From Rattus norvegicus (Eukaryota > Chordata > Mammalia > Rodentia > Muridae): DNA of 64,000 nt. The notes under the pieces are model-generated. The model made no database searches, had not been told where the DNA came from, and saw only the letters and a program-made list of their open reading frames with translations. The stretch spans positions 13,665,001 through 13,729,000 of the forward strand of contig NC_086034.1 of assembly GCF_036323735.1 (NCBI RefSeq), given 5' to 3'. The translations under genes were made by a program, and so were the position numbers. Within the stretch, counting starts at the first letter, position 1, and each line of letters opens with the position of its first letter. This document shows, piece by piece, positions 9,849-22,574 of this stretch.

Positions 9849-11215
9849 GAATACATGGACACACGGAAAGTATACTGAATAAAAGACCAATGGCTTCTGC
9901 TCTATGATCAAGAATAGACCAATGGGACCTCATATCATTTCAAAGTCTCTGCAAGCAAAGGACACTGTCATTAAGACCAAACAGCAGCCAACAGTTTGGG
10001 AGAAGATCTTTACCAATCCTACATGCAATAGATGCCCTATATCCAAAAGACTCAAAGAACTCAAATAGTTACACTCCAGAGATTTAAATAACTCTCTTTA
10101 AAATGGGGTGCAGAGCTAAACAAGAATTCTCATCTGCGGAACATCTAATGGCTGAGAAGAACCTACAGATATGTGCAACATCCATAGGCATCAGGGAAAT
10201 GCAAATCTGCAAAAAATTAAATAAAATAAAAACAAAAAAACAAAAAAAAAAAACAAGAAAAAAAAAAAAGAAAGAAAAGACCACGGAGATTCCGTAAGAG
10301 GGCAGTCAGAATGGCTGAGATCAAAAACTCAGATTATAACAGTTGCTGGTGAGGATGTGGAGAAGCCTAGACACACCTCTAAAATAAGTGGCTCTCTAAG
10401 CTGGAACAACCAGTCTGGAAATCAGTTGGGAGTTTCCTCAGAAAATTAGAGATTGAATTACCTGAGGCCCAAGCTATACCAATCCTAGAATACACCGAGA
10501 TGATGCTCCAAACTTTGCAATGGACATTTGATCCACTATGTTCTTAACAGCATTGATTAGAATACCCAGAAGCTGGAAAGATATCAGGTGTCCATCAACA
10601 GAGGAAGGGATAAAGAAAATGTGGGACATATTCAAAATGAATAAATACTAAGCTACTAAAAAAAAGGAAATCATGACATTCAAGTGCAAATGAATGGAAG
10701 AAGAAATTATCCTCAGGGAGGTAAACCAAACACACACACACACACAAACAAAACAAAACAAAACAAAACAAAACAAAACAAAACCCAATAGAAACAAACC
10801 AACAATAACCTCAATAACAACCACAACAAAACATGCTCTTCATTCCCGTAGAAATGGATAGTAGAACAAAGCTTGGAGTTGCCAGGATATAGTCCATAGA
10901 ATATAAAAACCTTAAGAAGAAGGACTACCAAAGTGAGGATATTTCAGTCCTTTTAGATGGGGGAACCTATTTATTAATAGGGGGTGTAGTGAAAAATTTT
11001 ATGTGTCATCCTGACATAAGCTGGCGTTATCCCAGAGATAGGAGTCTCAGTTGAGGAAATGCCTCTTGAGACACAGGTGTAAGGCATTTTCACAACTAGG
11101 AACAACAAAGGAGGACACAGCCCAGTGTGAGTGGTATCATCCCTGGGGTGTGAGTCTTGGCTTCCCTAAGAGAGCAAGCTGAGTAAGTTATTTAAACAAG
11201 TCAGTAAAAAACCTG
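9849..11215 (+). mobile_element. L1 3' fragment and partial third unit
   Basis: Same L1 tail as at 4725, but several percent divergent from units 1 and 2. It has a longer CA/CAAAA simple repeat at about 10,734-10,785. The URR1-like repeat follows from about 10,985 and is cut off near 11,210, where the duplication ends. No third gene copy follows within the window. Confidence 0.75.
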
Positions 11216-11287
11216 CCCTATATCCAAAAGATTCAAAGAAATCAAATAGTTACACTCTAGAGAATCAAATAACCCTCTTTAAAATGG
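11216..11287 (+). repeat. Displaced L1 ORF2 piece at the right edge of the array
   Basis: About 72 bp (CCCTATATCCAAAAGATTC to TTTAAAATGG) match the unit's own L1 segment at 4911-4982. The piece is joined directly to the truncated URR1-like repeat, so it lies out of order. It looks like a rearrangement breakpoint. Confidence 0.7.
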
Positions 11288-11935
11288 TATGGGAGTGAAG
11301 ACTCATAAAAGATGAATACTTAAGTTCCAAGTATAATTTGTAGATATTTCCCCATTTAGAATCGGAGACATTCCTCGCTAGGAATTCCTTTTCTGCTCGA
11401 GTAAGGGGCTTTGACTCTTCTGGGTTGTAGGATTCAGTAGCTCCTTGAACATTGAAACCTGTTACTAATGAGTAAATTTCCTTTGCTTCATCCTATGATT
11501 TTCTCTTCTCACTTAAATTCAGAATAGCCATACAAGAGCATCTTTTATTTTCATGTAGATAGTAATAGGAACAATACAGTTAATTTTAAACACTATAGTT
11601 CTTAATGAATAAGAGACCCTTGAATTCATTATAATTTGTATAATATTTATGCATATTTTGATTACAGTAAAGGTCAAGATTATTAACGACAATTGTGATA
11701 ATGTGACCACAAAAGTATCCAAAACATGGAATTGATAATTTTTAGTTATGATTTTCCTATTTGTTTCAGATACATATAATTTAACTGTGTTGAGAAGAGG
11801 GCTCTGTAGGTAAAGATATTTTTTCTGCCATGACTGATGACCCAAATTTAATCCCTGTGAACCACATCGTAGAAAGAAGAAACTATCTCAAGCAAATTGT
11901 CCTCATAGTATCACACACTCATTATCTTGTGTGTG

Positions 11936-11989
<54 letters not shown>

Positions 11990-13190
11990 TGCTCATAGAA
12001 AATCTTTTTACAGATCAAAGAACAATGAACTCTTGGTAAACACTGATTTTTGGAAGTAGCATTTATACAGAAGTCTCTATGAGGCACGAGAATAGCCTTT
12101 ACCAAGTTAGTATAAAAGAGCGTTTTCTGCATGACATAATTTGAGGATAAAACAGTTTAATTTTGATGGTATATAGTTTAGCAGAATTGTTCTTTTATGT
12201 GTTATGATTTTGTGGCCCAAAAAAACCTCTTGTCTACTTAATTACAAAAATTTCTCCTTGGGGGTTTTCGTTCAGAAGACTTAACATTCTAAATGTGTTT
12301 TATATTTTGACCACAGATCCATTTAAAATTTTTCTTTATGCAAATAAGCAGGTTACATGTGTCTCTATACCTAGATTTGCTCTAAGGGAAATAAGTGTGG
12401 TGGATAATATAAAAGCAATTTGTCAGTAATAGCATGAAGTTTGAAAATATATTGATTTGATTAAGTAAATAGATTTATCTTTGAGAATTCAGGTTATAAT
12501 CCAATTTGGTACATGTTCGTCTCAGGTCTTACATTTTGTCTACTTCACACTAATTGAGCAGCAATGAATGAGGTGTTTTTCCTGAATTCCACTTATAATT
12601 AAAGATTTTCTTCACTCAAAAATGTGTAGTGTCAAAATTTTTAATCAAACAAGAAAATAAATCTCATGCTGCTCTGACAAAAGACATATGTACTTTGTGA
12701 TTTGACAAAAGATCACATATGTCTTGAAGGATTTTGCCATTAATACAATAGAAAATATGATTATATCTCATTTTCATCATGGCAAATTCCATGGAAGAAA
12801 ATATAATCAAAAGAAGGTAAATGAAGTAATTCAAGTATTCCTTGTTCTTGGCTGAAATACACAAGTGTGTTATGTTTTATGCTTTTCACTGTTCTATGTT
12901 CCTCAGCAGTGACTTATAGCAAAATGCATCCAAATTACATCTGAGGGGAATGCTAAGACCACCATATATGAATAGTCATTCATATTTTGGAAATGTCCTT
13001 TTGGAGTTGTGTTAAGATCTTCACTAATCTCATTAAATTTCCACAGAGGTATTATAAACTGAGTGCATTTCCCTCCACATTGCCAGTAGAAGAACAGATG
13101 ATCTTTTAAGATTATTTAAGGGTTGAGTCATGTGCATGATGTGAAGATTGCTATGGACTCTACTGTGAGACAGAAATCAAATAAAAGACC
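11288..13190. other. AT-rich non-coding sequence
   Basis: No supported gene or recognised repeat apart from a (TG)n array at 11,931-11,987. This is where sequence outside the array begins. Confidence 0.6.
11931..11987. repeat. (TG)n microsatellite
   Basis: Alternating TG with one TT interruption. The Cys/Val-rich and His/Thr-rich frames across it are artefacts of the repeat. Confidence 0.95.
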
Positions 13191-13194
13191 ATTG

Positions 13195-15055
13195 GAAAGC
13201 TGAGACATATGAATGAAGGGGCAGGTACATATTAGAAAATCCAATGATGGCATCTCATAAAATTGCAAAGCTTCTGTAAGTCAAAGGATACTGTCAATAG
13301 GACAAAACAGCAACCAACAGATTGGGAAAAGATCTTTACCAATCCTGCATCTGATAGAGGGCTAATATCCAAAATAGATAAAGAACTCAAGAAATTAGAT
13401 TCCATAGAACCAAAGAACCATATTTAAAAAACAAGATACTGAGCTAAACAAAGAATTTTCAACTGAGAAATCTCACATGGCTGGAAAACACTTAAGGAAA
13501 TGTTCAACATCTTTAGTCATCAGGGAAATGCAAATCGAAACCCTGAGATTCTACCTCACACCAGTCAGAATGGCTAAGATTAAAAAACTCAAGTGACAGC
13601 AGATGCTGGCAGAATGTGGAGAAAGAGGAACACTTCTCTAGTGTTGGTGGGATTGCAGACTGGTACAACCATTCTGGAAATCAGTCTGGAGGTTCCTCAG
13701 AAAATTGGACATTGAACTACCTGAGGACCCAGCTATACCTCTCTTGGGCATATACCCAAAAGATGCCCCAACATATAACAAGACACGTGCTCCACTATGT
13801 TCATAGCAGCCTTATTTATAATAGCCAGAAGCTGGAAAGAACCCAGATGCCCTTCAACAGAGGAATGGATACAGAAAACGTGGCACATTTACACAATGGC
13901 ATACTACTTATCAATTAAAAACAATGACTTTATGAAATTCTTAGGCAAGTGGGTGGAACAGAATACCCTTGATACAATTCACAGACCATATGAAGCTCAA
14001 AAAGAAGAAAGATCAAAGTGTGGATGCTTCAGTCCTTCTTAGAAAAGAGAACAAAATATTCACAGGAAGTATGGTGTGGGAGGGACTTGGGAGGAACAGA
14101 GGAGGGGGAGGGGCAAATTGTTTAAAGGATCAGGTATGGAAGGAGACGGGGATGATATACAGAGGGATATACAGAGCATAAGAAAATGGAACAGAAGTGT
14201 GTAGCAATGGGAGATGGGGAACTGGGGGTAGTCACCAGAAAGTCCCAGATGCCAGGAAAGCAAGAGCCTCCCAAGACTCAAAGGGGATGAGATTAGTTGA
14301 AATGCCCAAGAAAGGGGAAGGAGAACCTGTAGAGACTATATCCAAAGGTTAGGCATGGCTCCCAGTTGAGGGATAGGGCTACCCACTCATCTCCAAGATT
14401 TTAACCCAGAATTGCTCCTGTCTAAAGGAAATATGGGGACAAAGTGTGGAGCAGAGACTGAAGGGAAGGCTATCCAGAGACTGCCCCACCTGGGGATCCA
14501 GCCCATATACAGACACAAAATCCAGATACTACTGTGGATGCCAAGAAATGCTTGCTGACAGAAGCCTGCTATATCTGTCTCCTGAGAGTGTCTGCCAGCA
14601 CCTGACAAATGCAGATATGGGTGCTAGCAGCCAACCATTGGTCTCAGCATGGAGACCCCAATGGAGGAGTTAGGGAAAGGACTGAAGGAGTTGAAGGGGT
14701 TTGCAACCCCATAAGAAGAACAGCAATATCAACCCACCAGACCCTTCAGAGCTCCCAGGGACTAAATCACCAACCAAAGAGTACACAAGGAGGGACCCAT
14801 GGTTCCAGCTGCATATGTACCAGAGGATGGCCTTGCCAAGCATCAATGGGACGTGAGGTCTTGGTCCTTTGAAGGCTTGATTCCCCAGTGTAGGGCAGGG
14901 AGGTGGGAGTGGGTGGGGGAGGGCACACCCTGATAGAAGCAGGGGTGGGATAGGGGGTTTCTGGAGGGGAAATCAGGAAAGGGGATAACATTTGAAATGT
15001 AAATAAATAAAATATCCAAATAAAAATAAAATATTTGGAGCCAAAAAAAGAAAAA
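13195..15055 (+). mobile_element. 5'-truncated L1 (ORF2 tail, 3' UTR, A-rich end)
   Basis: Begins in the ORF2 C-terminal region (CAAAGCTTCTGTAAGTCAAAGG) and runs through the 3' UTR. That UTR has the G-rich polypurine tract typical of rodent L1 (14,070-14,120). It ends AACATTTGAAATGTAAATAAA and AATATCCAAATAAAA. ORF2 is broken into short frames, and one of them is the 100-codon frame at 13,616-13,918. Confidence 0.9.
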
Positions 15056-16690
15056 AGAAAATCCATTGATAGTTATAATATCAATCTATTGATAATAAAT
15101 AAAGGCTATGCTAGATGTTGCATTTTAAAATTTTAAAAATGAATAAATTATAATAACTTTCTTTTTTGTTGTATCTATTTAGTGTGTGTGTATGTGTATG
15201 TGTGTGTATGTGTGTGTATGTGTGTGTGTGTGTATGTGTGTGCATGTACATTTATATGTACTGCAGAATGTAAATGGAGGTCACAGAAAACTTCCTTGAG
15301 CTTATTTTTTACCTTGCACAATGTGGGCCCCAGGAGTCATAAAAAGATGATGTTGATTTTGGAGTTAATGATTGACAGTTGGAAATGGGTTGGTATTCAC
15401 CAAGAGCAGCCTTCGATGTCTATCTTGTTTGATCATCAAAACTGCAATATGTAGTATGTTTCATGTTTTTGTCACAAAATAATGGACATTCAGCATGTTT
15501 ATGATAACCTTTAAAGTTTTGGGTACAGTATGCTGATGATAACATTTAAAGTTTTAGGTGCAGTAACCAAGGTGTTTTGAAAACACAAGGGCATGGGTAC
15601 ACACACTGGTTGTGGAGGTACCAGAAAGCACTGTTGGATTTCTCTTTTTATGTATTTTGAGTTTGTGATGGAGAAGATTAGGGACAATAGTTCATGTGGC
15701 ATGGATTGTATGAACAGATGATAGAATCATAACATAGCAATAATTATAAGAGAGACAAAACTTGTCCTATTGGAAATACACTTTAAAAAGAATAGGAGCA
15801 GGCAATAGCCACTGCCACTGTCACAACCCTCATCTTCCACCTAAACCAAGTCCACCATTCCCAGTTCTGCACTCACCATTCTCCAAGAATTCTTAGAGCT
15901 TGTAGGTCAATGTGTTTTTCTCTGTAAACCAAGGTAAGTTTTCTGAGGCATGAAAGAATAAGAGAAAAGTTTATTTTGCATTTCTAGGGAACCTAGCAGA
16001 AATGCAGTTGGAAAGCTGCATGTGACAGATCTCATCTTGAGAACAAAACCAACTTCTTGACCTGGGCTTAAACACGAAAATGAATGATCTCCAAAAGTTT
16101 CATTGGTGGAATTAACAGTTTCCCTAATATGTGGGCTGATGAGAATTGCCTGTGTAAACACCATGGCCAGAAGAATCATAGCAGAAGGTAGGATGCAAAG
16201 GGAGTTGGGAACAGGCAGAAGAGGGTCATGCCATACTTACTGGCTATTGTCTTTGAAAATGATTCTATTTTTCATTTATTTTTTTTAAATTTGTGTCACC
16301 CTTCTTGGTCTGTTTTGATTTTTTTTCTGGTGGCTGTCTATTACCTTCTTGCTTTTTTTCATTTTTAATTCCATCCTTTAGAGGCATCCCATGTTCATGA
16401 ATTCATATTTACACAAAATATTTGGTAAATGGATAAGGCTTTTGTATAGAAGATATTGCATTTGTTATAATTAGTTACTATTAATAATTTAAAACATTTT
16501 TCAAATATGTCACGGTTGAACCACTTTTACCTATAAAATTCATTTAGGTGATGGCCAGCTCTCCTTTCCTGAATATCCTAGCAGACATTTTTATTTTCAT
16601 AATGTGTGATCTGTCAAACTTTGGAAAGTTTCCCTACCACCTTTTATTCTTAGTTCTGTGACCTTCTGAATCTATTTTAAACATCTAAAA
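15056..16690. other. Non-coding sequence with TG repeat and a 35-bp tandem duplication
   Basis: Holds a TG/TATG repeat (15,182-15,245) and an imperfect direct repeat (15,500-15,529 and 15,535-15,564). No supported gene. Confidence 0.55.
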
Positions 16691-16699
16691 CCATGGTTG

Positions 16700-17370
16700 C
16701 TACTTAGATAGACGAGGTTCCAGGGAGTCTATGAAGGTGACTTTAAGCTGAGACTCCTAGCAATGGGGCATATGGAGCCTGAAGTGACCATCTCCTGTAG
16801 CCAGGCAGGACTCCTAGTGGAGGGCTAAGGATGACAACACATCTTCAAAACCTTTGACCCAAAATTTGTCCTGATCACAGGAAGTGCAGGGGCAAAGATG
16901 AAACACAGACTGAGGGAATCAGCAACTAATGACTGTCCCACCTTGAGACTCACCTTGTGGGCATACCAATCTCTGACATTGTCAATGATATTCTGTTATG
17001 CTTAAACTGTCTGCTAAGAGACTCTACCCAGCAGCTTATTGAAACAGATGCGAAGACCCACAGTCCAACATCAGATGAAGCTCTGGTGTCTTATGGGAGA
17101 GTAGAGTTGGGAGGGGAAAAACTGAGGGACTTGAAGGTGATAGGGACTCCATAAGAAGGGCAACAGAGTTAAGTAACCTTGGACCTTGGGAGCTCTCAGA
17201 GACTGAACCAGCACCCAAAGGACATATATGGGCTGAACCTCCCTTCCTCCACACACACAAATATATCAAATGTGCAACTTGATCTTCATGAATATCCCAA
17301 TAACTGGAGTGGGAGCTGTCCCTGACTCTGATGCCTACCTGTGGCTCCTGATCCATAAAGTCACTGATTC
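16700..17370 (+). mobile_element. L1 3' UTR fragment, divergent
   Basis: Contains L1 3' UTR hallmarks in order: AGGCAGGACTCCTAG, CAAAACCTTTGACCCAAAATT, the GGGGCAAAGATG...AGACTGAGGGAA section, and GGGAGCTCTCAGAGACTGAACCA. It is clearly older than the element at 13,195. Confidence 0.7.
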
Positions 17371-17374
17371 CAAT

Positions 17375-18355
17375 AACTCCACTTGATAAGCTGCAACGTT
17401 AGGAGGGGTTTTTCTAGATTCTTTCAAGTATTTTACAAAAAATATTAGATGCCAAGGAGAGCTGTGTATCTTGAGAACATGTGAATGTTGAGGTTATATG
17501 GACAAAAAGATGTTCTGTTCTGACCTCTGAGGGAAACCGAGTCTTTATTTGGGGTAAAAACTCAAGAATAATTCACCCATCTAAAATTAAAATTCTATAC
17601 TAGTGTCATTAGTCTTAAAGAATGTAAGTGTGTTAGTTTACCTCGACAACATCATAACCCTAACCTTGCTAGACAATTCTCTATCTCCTGTGAATAGCCA
17701 AAATGTCAACTGAATATGCTTCAGGACTTGATGCTGAGGTTTTTATGCACTGTACTTTCCTGTTGCTAACCAAGAGGTAGTGAGTCTGAGTGCTGAACAT
17801 TCTTCAAAGCATTCACTTATTGACATATATTTTAATTGTCTAGTAATTTACGGGAATTATAAAAATTAGATTTGTAGAAATGGTAGCTTCACAAAAAAAC
17901 CCCCTCAATTATGTCATTAACAGAAGTGGAGGCATTATAACTTATGAAATCTTGACCTTGTTTTCCATTCAGATCTTATAAGATATGATTGAATGATTCA
18001 TTGTTTTCAATGAAAGAGAGAAAAAGTTTAATATGGTTTCTTTTCAGTTTTCTATGCAAAATGAAAAGGACATATTTTATAGCAGTGCATCAGTTTTGGG
18101 GTTTTCAGATACAACTCTGCCTATTTTAGTAAGGTTTTCCTTTGTGATTAATATGTATTATTCATTTTTACTGTATATTCATTGTATCCAAGAAGTATTC
18201 ATTAAAAATCATGGTTTAACCAAATAGTTACCACATGTTTTTCAGGTTCCAAAAGTAATTTCTAAAAACAAACAAACAAACAAACAAACAAACAAAAGCA
18301 TGTAAGAATTTTATTCTTGGGAGTATATAATGTATCCAGTCATAGCATTATAAAA
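17375..18355. other. Non-coding sequence; (AAAC)n at 18,265-18,296
   Basis: No gene or identifiable transposon beyond the short AAAC repeat. Confidence 0.5.
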
Positions 18356-18357
18356 TG

Positions 18358-18635
18358 TGGAGTCTGGAGAGATGAATTAGAGGTCTCAAGGACTTGTCAG
18401 AGATCTGGGTTCGATTCTTAGCAAACACATAACGGCTCCAATTCCAGAGAATACAACCTCCTCTTCTGGATCCTCTGAGCAAAGATATGCACACAATGTG
18501 GATGGATTCATGGAGGCAAAAATACTTTTATACGAAAATAAGAAGTAAATCTTCAAGAGAAAGAAAATCAATGACGGAGAAGATGGCTCAGCAGATAAGA
18601 GCACTTTCCGAGCAAGTATAAAATCCCAAGTTCAT
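18358..18635 (+). mobile_element. B2-type SINE plus a second truncated B2 head
   Basis: 18,358-18,565 follows the B2 pattern: a tRNA-like head (GGAGAGATGAATTAGAGG ... GGGTTCGATTC), then AGCAAACACATAACGGCTC and the CTTCTGGATCCTCTGAG tail. At 18,572 a second head (GAGAAGATGGCTCAGCAGAT) starts and is cut by the L1 at 18,640. Confidence 0.65.
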
Positions 18636-18639
18636 ACCA

Positions 18640-19465
18640 TTTGGTTTCTGCCTGCGCCCAGAAGCTCTCTGTATGCACATCCCATGGGGGAGAGAGCTGG
18701 AGACTCAGAAGTGCAGACAATCCTGAGAGCTCAGAGGAGACAACTACTTCTGCTAAAATTCATGACTCAAGAGGAACCTGCCTAGTGCCCTCTGTGCCCT
18801 CTGAGCACAGGAACCCAGGACCAGGCAGGGAAAGCACCCTTCTGGTTTCTGCCTGAGCAGAGCTGAAAGCCAGTCTCCTGGAGCGACAACACACCTGAAA
18901 TCATAGGTAAGACCAACTCTTCTGCTCCAAGCAGCCCACCTGTAGCCTACAGGACACACAAACCCATCAGCAGCTCTCTGTTCCCAGATCCTGCTGAAAG
19001 AAAACAGGTCTACAGGAGTGCTGACACAAAGGCTTCCAGGAGGGTCAATCCACTGTCAGAGACAGCAAGACAAGCTAACACCAGAGACAACCTGATGGTG
19101 AGAGGAAACCTAAGCAACAGGGACCAAGACTTCTTGGCAGCATCAGAGCCCAGTTCTTCTACCAAAGCAAATACTGGATATCCAAACACACTGGAAAAGC
19201 AAGATACAGATTTAAAATCACATCTCGTGATGATATTAGAGGACATAAAGAAGGACATAAATAACTCCCTTAAAGAAATACAGGACAACATAGGTAAACA
19301 AGTACCTTTTTTTATTAGATATATTTTTTTTATTGACATTTCAAATGTTATTCCCTTTCCCGGTTTCCTGTCCAAAGAGGAAACACAAAAATTCCTTAAA
19401 GAATTATGGGAAAACACAAACAAACAGGTGAAGGAATTTCAATTTTCACTTTTAGAAAAAGAACA
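18640..19465 (+). mobile_element. L1 5' UTR and ORF1 start, 3'-truncated
   Basis: Starts with the rat L1 5' UTR signature (GGTTTCTGCCTGCGCCCAGA) and continues into the ORF1 N-terminal coding region (ACATAAATAACTCCCTTAAA). It is cut after GTGAAGGAATTTCAATT. A short antisense L1 tail is lodged inside it at 19,303-19,376. Confidence 0.8.
19303..19376 (-). mobile_element. Tiny antisense L1 3' end nested in L1 ORF1
   Basis: T-rich start, then ATTGACATTTCAAATGTTAT and CCCTTTCCCGGTTTCC: the reverse complement of the rodent L1 terminus. It replaces about 10 bp of the host ORF1. Confidence 0.7.
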
Positions 19466-19469
19466 GAAC

Positions 19470-20226
19470 TTTTGAAATTGGTTTCTCACTCCTCTCTATG
19501 TCCCTCAAAAAGTGAAATAAGTTATTAATCATATTTGAGAAATCCCTGGTCATAAAGAGCCCCTTAAAAGTCATCGTGACCATGAGGTCTAGAGATATCT
19601 ACATGTATCTTTTCATTGTATTCATTTTTCGTTTGATCATTCAGTGTAACAATTGTTCAAGAATATTATTGAAGCTGAGAAAATGATTATGATTGCTATT
19701 CTTGGTTTTCAACTTAGATTTCATCTGGGGTTAAATAAAACCAAAAATAGAGGGCACATCTGTGAGGGATTTATGCTTAATTCAATCTGCATCTTTGAGG
19801 AAGGAAGTTACACTTTTAACCCAGAAATTTAATCCAGATATAATCAGAACCATCCCTCCTTCCAGAGGTCTAACTAAGGACTGGAATAAGGAAGCTTTTA
19901 TTTGTAGCCAGCTTGTACTCACCTTTTTAGCATGTCCATTTTTTTCAATCGCATCAGAGCCTGCTTATTCAGGATTCAAGAATATACTGAGGACAAGTTG
20001 AGACATCAGCCTCCTCATGGACTGAGCAGCTCCTGGGTACTTGGACTCTCTATTCATAATCAGCCATAGTTGAATTAGCTGGTTCATAGCCTGTAATCAT
20101 TCTAATAAATCCCCTTTATGTGGACTGAGAAGATAATCATAAATTTTATTAGGTATTGCTGACTACTATATGAGATATATAGTTGGGATCACTTAGAGTA
20201 TTGCTTGTCTCATAAGAGTCTCAACT
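19470..20226. other. Non-coding sequence, nothing recognised
   Basis: No supported gene, SINE or L1 sequence. Confidence 0.5.
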
Positions 20227-20227
20227 C

Positions 20228-21088
20228 ATTAAAAATAATGACTTTCAGGAAATTCTTAGGCAAATGATTGGAATTTGAAAATATCATCATGAGTGAGGTA
20301 ATCCAATCACAAATAATTACACATGGTATGCACTCACCGATAAGCAGATATTAGCCCAAAAGCTCAGAAAACCCAAGCTACAATTCACAAACTACATGAA
20401 GCTCAGGAAGAAGAAAACCAAAGTATGGATGCTTCAGACCTTCTAAGAAGGAGAAACAAAAATACAAGAGGAAATATGGAGACAACATGTGGAACAAAGA
20501 CTGAAGGAAAGGTCATCCAGAGACTGCCTCACCTGGGGGATTCAACCCATATATAGATAGCAAACTCAGACAATATTGTGGATGCCAAAAGTCTGACATA
20601 GCTTCCTCCTGAGTGGCTCTGCTAGAGCTTGACAAATACAAAGGTGAATGCTCACAGCCAACCACTGAACTGAGAACAGGGTCCCCAATGGAGGAGTTAG
20701 AGAAAGGACTGAAATAGCTGAAGGGATTTGCAACTCCATAAGAAGAAAAGCAATATCAACCAACCAGATCCCCCAAACCTTGCATGGTGTAAACCACCAT
20801 CTCAAAAGAACACAGGGGTGGACCTATGGTTCCATCTCTATATGTAGCAAAGGAGGGTCTTGTTGGACATCAGTGTGAAGAGAGGCCCTTGTCAGCAGAT
20901 TCCAGTCAAGGCTAGATGCTACAGTGTAAAGGAATGTCAGAGTGAGGAGGTGGAAATTAGTAAGTAGGTGGGTGAGAGATCACTCTCAGATTCAGGGAGA
21001 GGGTTGGGATAGCAGGTTTATGGAGGGGAAACTTGGAAAGGGATAACATTTAAAATGTAAATAAAAACACAATTTAAAAAAGCAAAAA
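20228..21088 (+). mobile_element. 5'-truncated L1 3' end
   Basis: Begins in the ORF2 tail (AATAATGACTTTCAGGAAATTC) and continues through the 3' UTR to AACATTTAAAATGTAAATA and an A-rich end. Confidence 0.85.
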
Positions 21089-21089
21089 A

Positions 21090-21720
21090 AAAATAATCTC
21101 TCAGCTCAGTTACAAATTTTCAATGGCCACATTCCCTTAACTCATTTTTCATGAGATGAGAGGCTCTGGTACAAGCCTTCTTAGTTTCTGTAGCTTCTAG
21201 GCAACAAAATTAAAACAGTCAACAAAATCCTCTCAGTTGAAACCCACACTAATGTATCTGCATGAGTACATCAGATGGAGAGATTTTAGCATAAGCAAGA
21301 AATATTAACTAGATGTCTTAGTTTCTGTGGGCTAAGCCCTGGCAACTTGAAGAATTTTAACGTCAGAGGACAGAATGTGCCAAGTTTGTTCTTTCCTTAA
21401 ACCATGTGGGTCCTAGCGAAGGAGCTCAGGTTTGGAGAGTTGGAGGCAAGTTCCTGGACTTACTGAGACAACTCACACTCTGGTCACCTCAGTCATGGAA
21501 CTGAAGCAGCTCTGTGTCTACAGTGTTGTTCTCTGTGTATATCTGTCATTCATAAAAAGATTTGTTTTTACCTTTGTTTGACAGCAGAAATCTGGAGACC
21601 CCTGGGAACCCTTCTTCTGTACTTACATCCCTGACATAGAGTTTTAGAAGTCATATGATTGAGGGAGCTTCACAAGAATCACTTATTCATCGGGAAGAAC
21701 GAAACACTTCCTTATACTGT
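21090..21720. other. Non-coding sequence, nothing recognised
   Basis: Unassigned sequence ending at the target site of the ID SINE. Confidence 0.5.
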
Positions 21721-21730
21721 GAGATCTACT

Positions 21731-21820
21731 TTTTTTTTTTTTTTCTGGAGCTGAGGACCAAACCCAGGGCCTTGCGCTTGCTAGGCAAGCGCTCCATCAC
21801 TGAGCTAAATCCCCAACCCC
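21731..21820 (-). mobile_element. ID SINE with perfect 10-bp target-site duplication
   Basis: On the minus strand it has the tRNA-Ala-like ID body (TTTAGCTCAGTGATGGAGC as A box, GGTTTGGTCCTC as B-box region) and an A tail. GAGATCTACT flanks it on both sides (21,721-21,730 and 21,821-21,830). It is a retroposon and not a tRNA gene. Confidence 0.95.
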
Positions 21821-22263
21821 GAGATCTACTGTTGTAAAAGAGTAGCAACTACCCCTCTCACTTCCTAGTTTTGAGAGGAAACATTCTCCACCAGAGGTAT
21901 GTGGTCTCTGCTACATGCTCCATACCCCCAGTCTAGTCAGAAGCTTGCCCTTACACTGCTTTGATTGTTCATCTACATGATTTACTTGCCAGCTCCACTC
22001 ACAGGAGTTTCTTAATTTTGCGTTTTATCTGATGGGTCTCATCTGCATTTGCCATCAAGGATGAGATGTGTGAGAGATCTGATCCAACCCAGAAAATGCT
22101 GAGATGCTGAGGCATGATCCTGAACCCACAAATGCTCTACATGAATGCCTGGCAGTTTAGACCATTAGCACGACTACCGCCGTATGTATCCCCAGAGGTC
22201 TCAAGCATCTTCTTCTTTGTTTGGGTGTGAGCCAGTACGACTAATGTACCACACAAAGAAGGA

Positions 22264-22425
22264 CAAAGTTTCAGGACCAGGGCTGGAGATATGGCTCATC
22301 AGCTGGAGAATTTGAATCCCATAAGACCTAAAGGGCATTTTACAAAGCTCTATAACCTCAGATTCAGATGCAGTCCAATGACCTCTGCTGTAATCTGTCA
22401 GAATTGCTTGTAGACAAACATCTGG
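22264..22425 (+). mobile_element. Diverged B2-type SINE fragment
   Basis: GGGCTGGAGATATGGCTCATCAGCTGGAG with degraded downstream B2 sequence. The B box is poorly preserved. Confidence 0.5.
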
Positions 22426-22427
22426 AA

Positions 22428-22572
22428 GCAGGAGGGAGTGGTTGGGCTGGTAGGGTAACACCCTCATAGAGGCAGAGGTTAGGGAGATAGGATAGAGGGT
22501 TTCCTGAGGGGAAAACAGAAAGGGGAAAATATTTGAAATGTTGATAAAGAAAATATCCAATGAAAAACAAAA
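22428..22572 (+). mobile_element. L1 3' terminus, short
   Basis: Last ~145 bp of a rodent L1 3' UTR ending AATATTTGAAATGTTGATAAA and ATATCCAATGAAAA. Confidence 0.8.
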
Positions 22573-22574
22573 GA

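Larger units (their letters stand above)
1..11210. repeat. Head-to-tail segmental duplication array, period about 5.13 kb
   Basis: Positions 1-5139 recur from 5140 with offset 5139. The offset falls to 5125 after a CA-repeat length change and to 5124 after a 1-nt deletion in the gene. A third, partial unit starts near 10,275 and stops near 11,210. The window opens inside a unit, so the array probably continues to the left. Each unit holds, left to right, an L1 3' end, a rodent interspersed repeat, a purine-rich tract, a CA repeat, and the elongin-A-like gene on the minus strand. Units 1 and 2 are identical over the first 2.2 kb and about 1% different over the rest. The third unit is visibly more divergent, by several percent. 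Confidence 0.95.
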
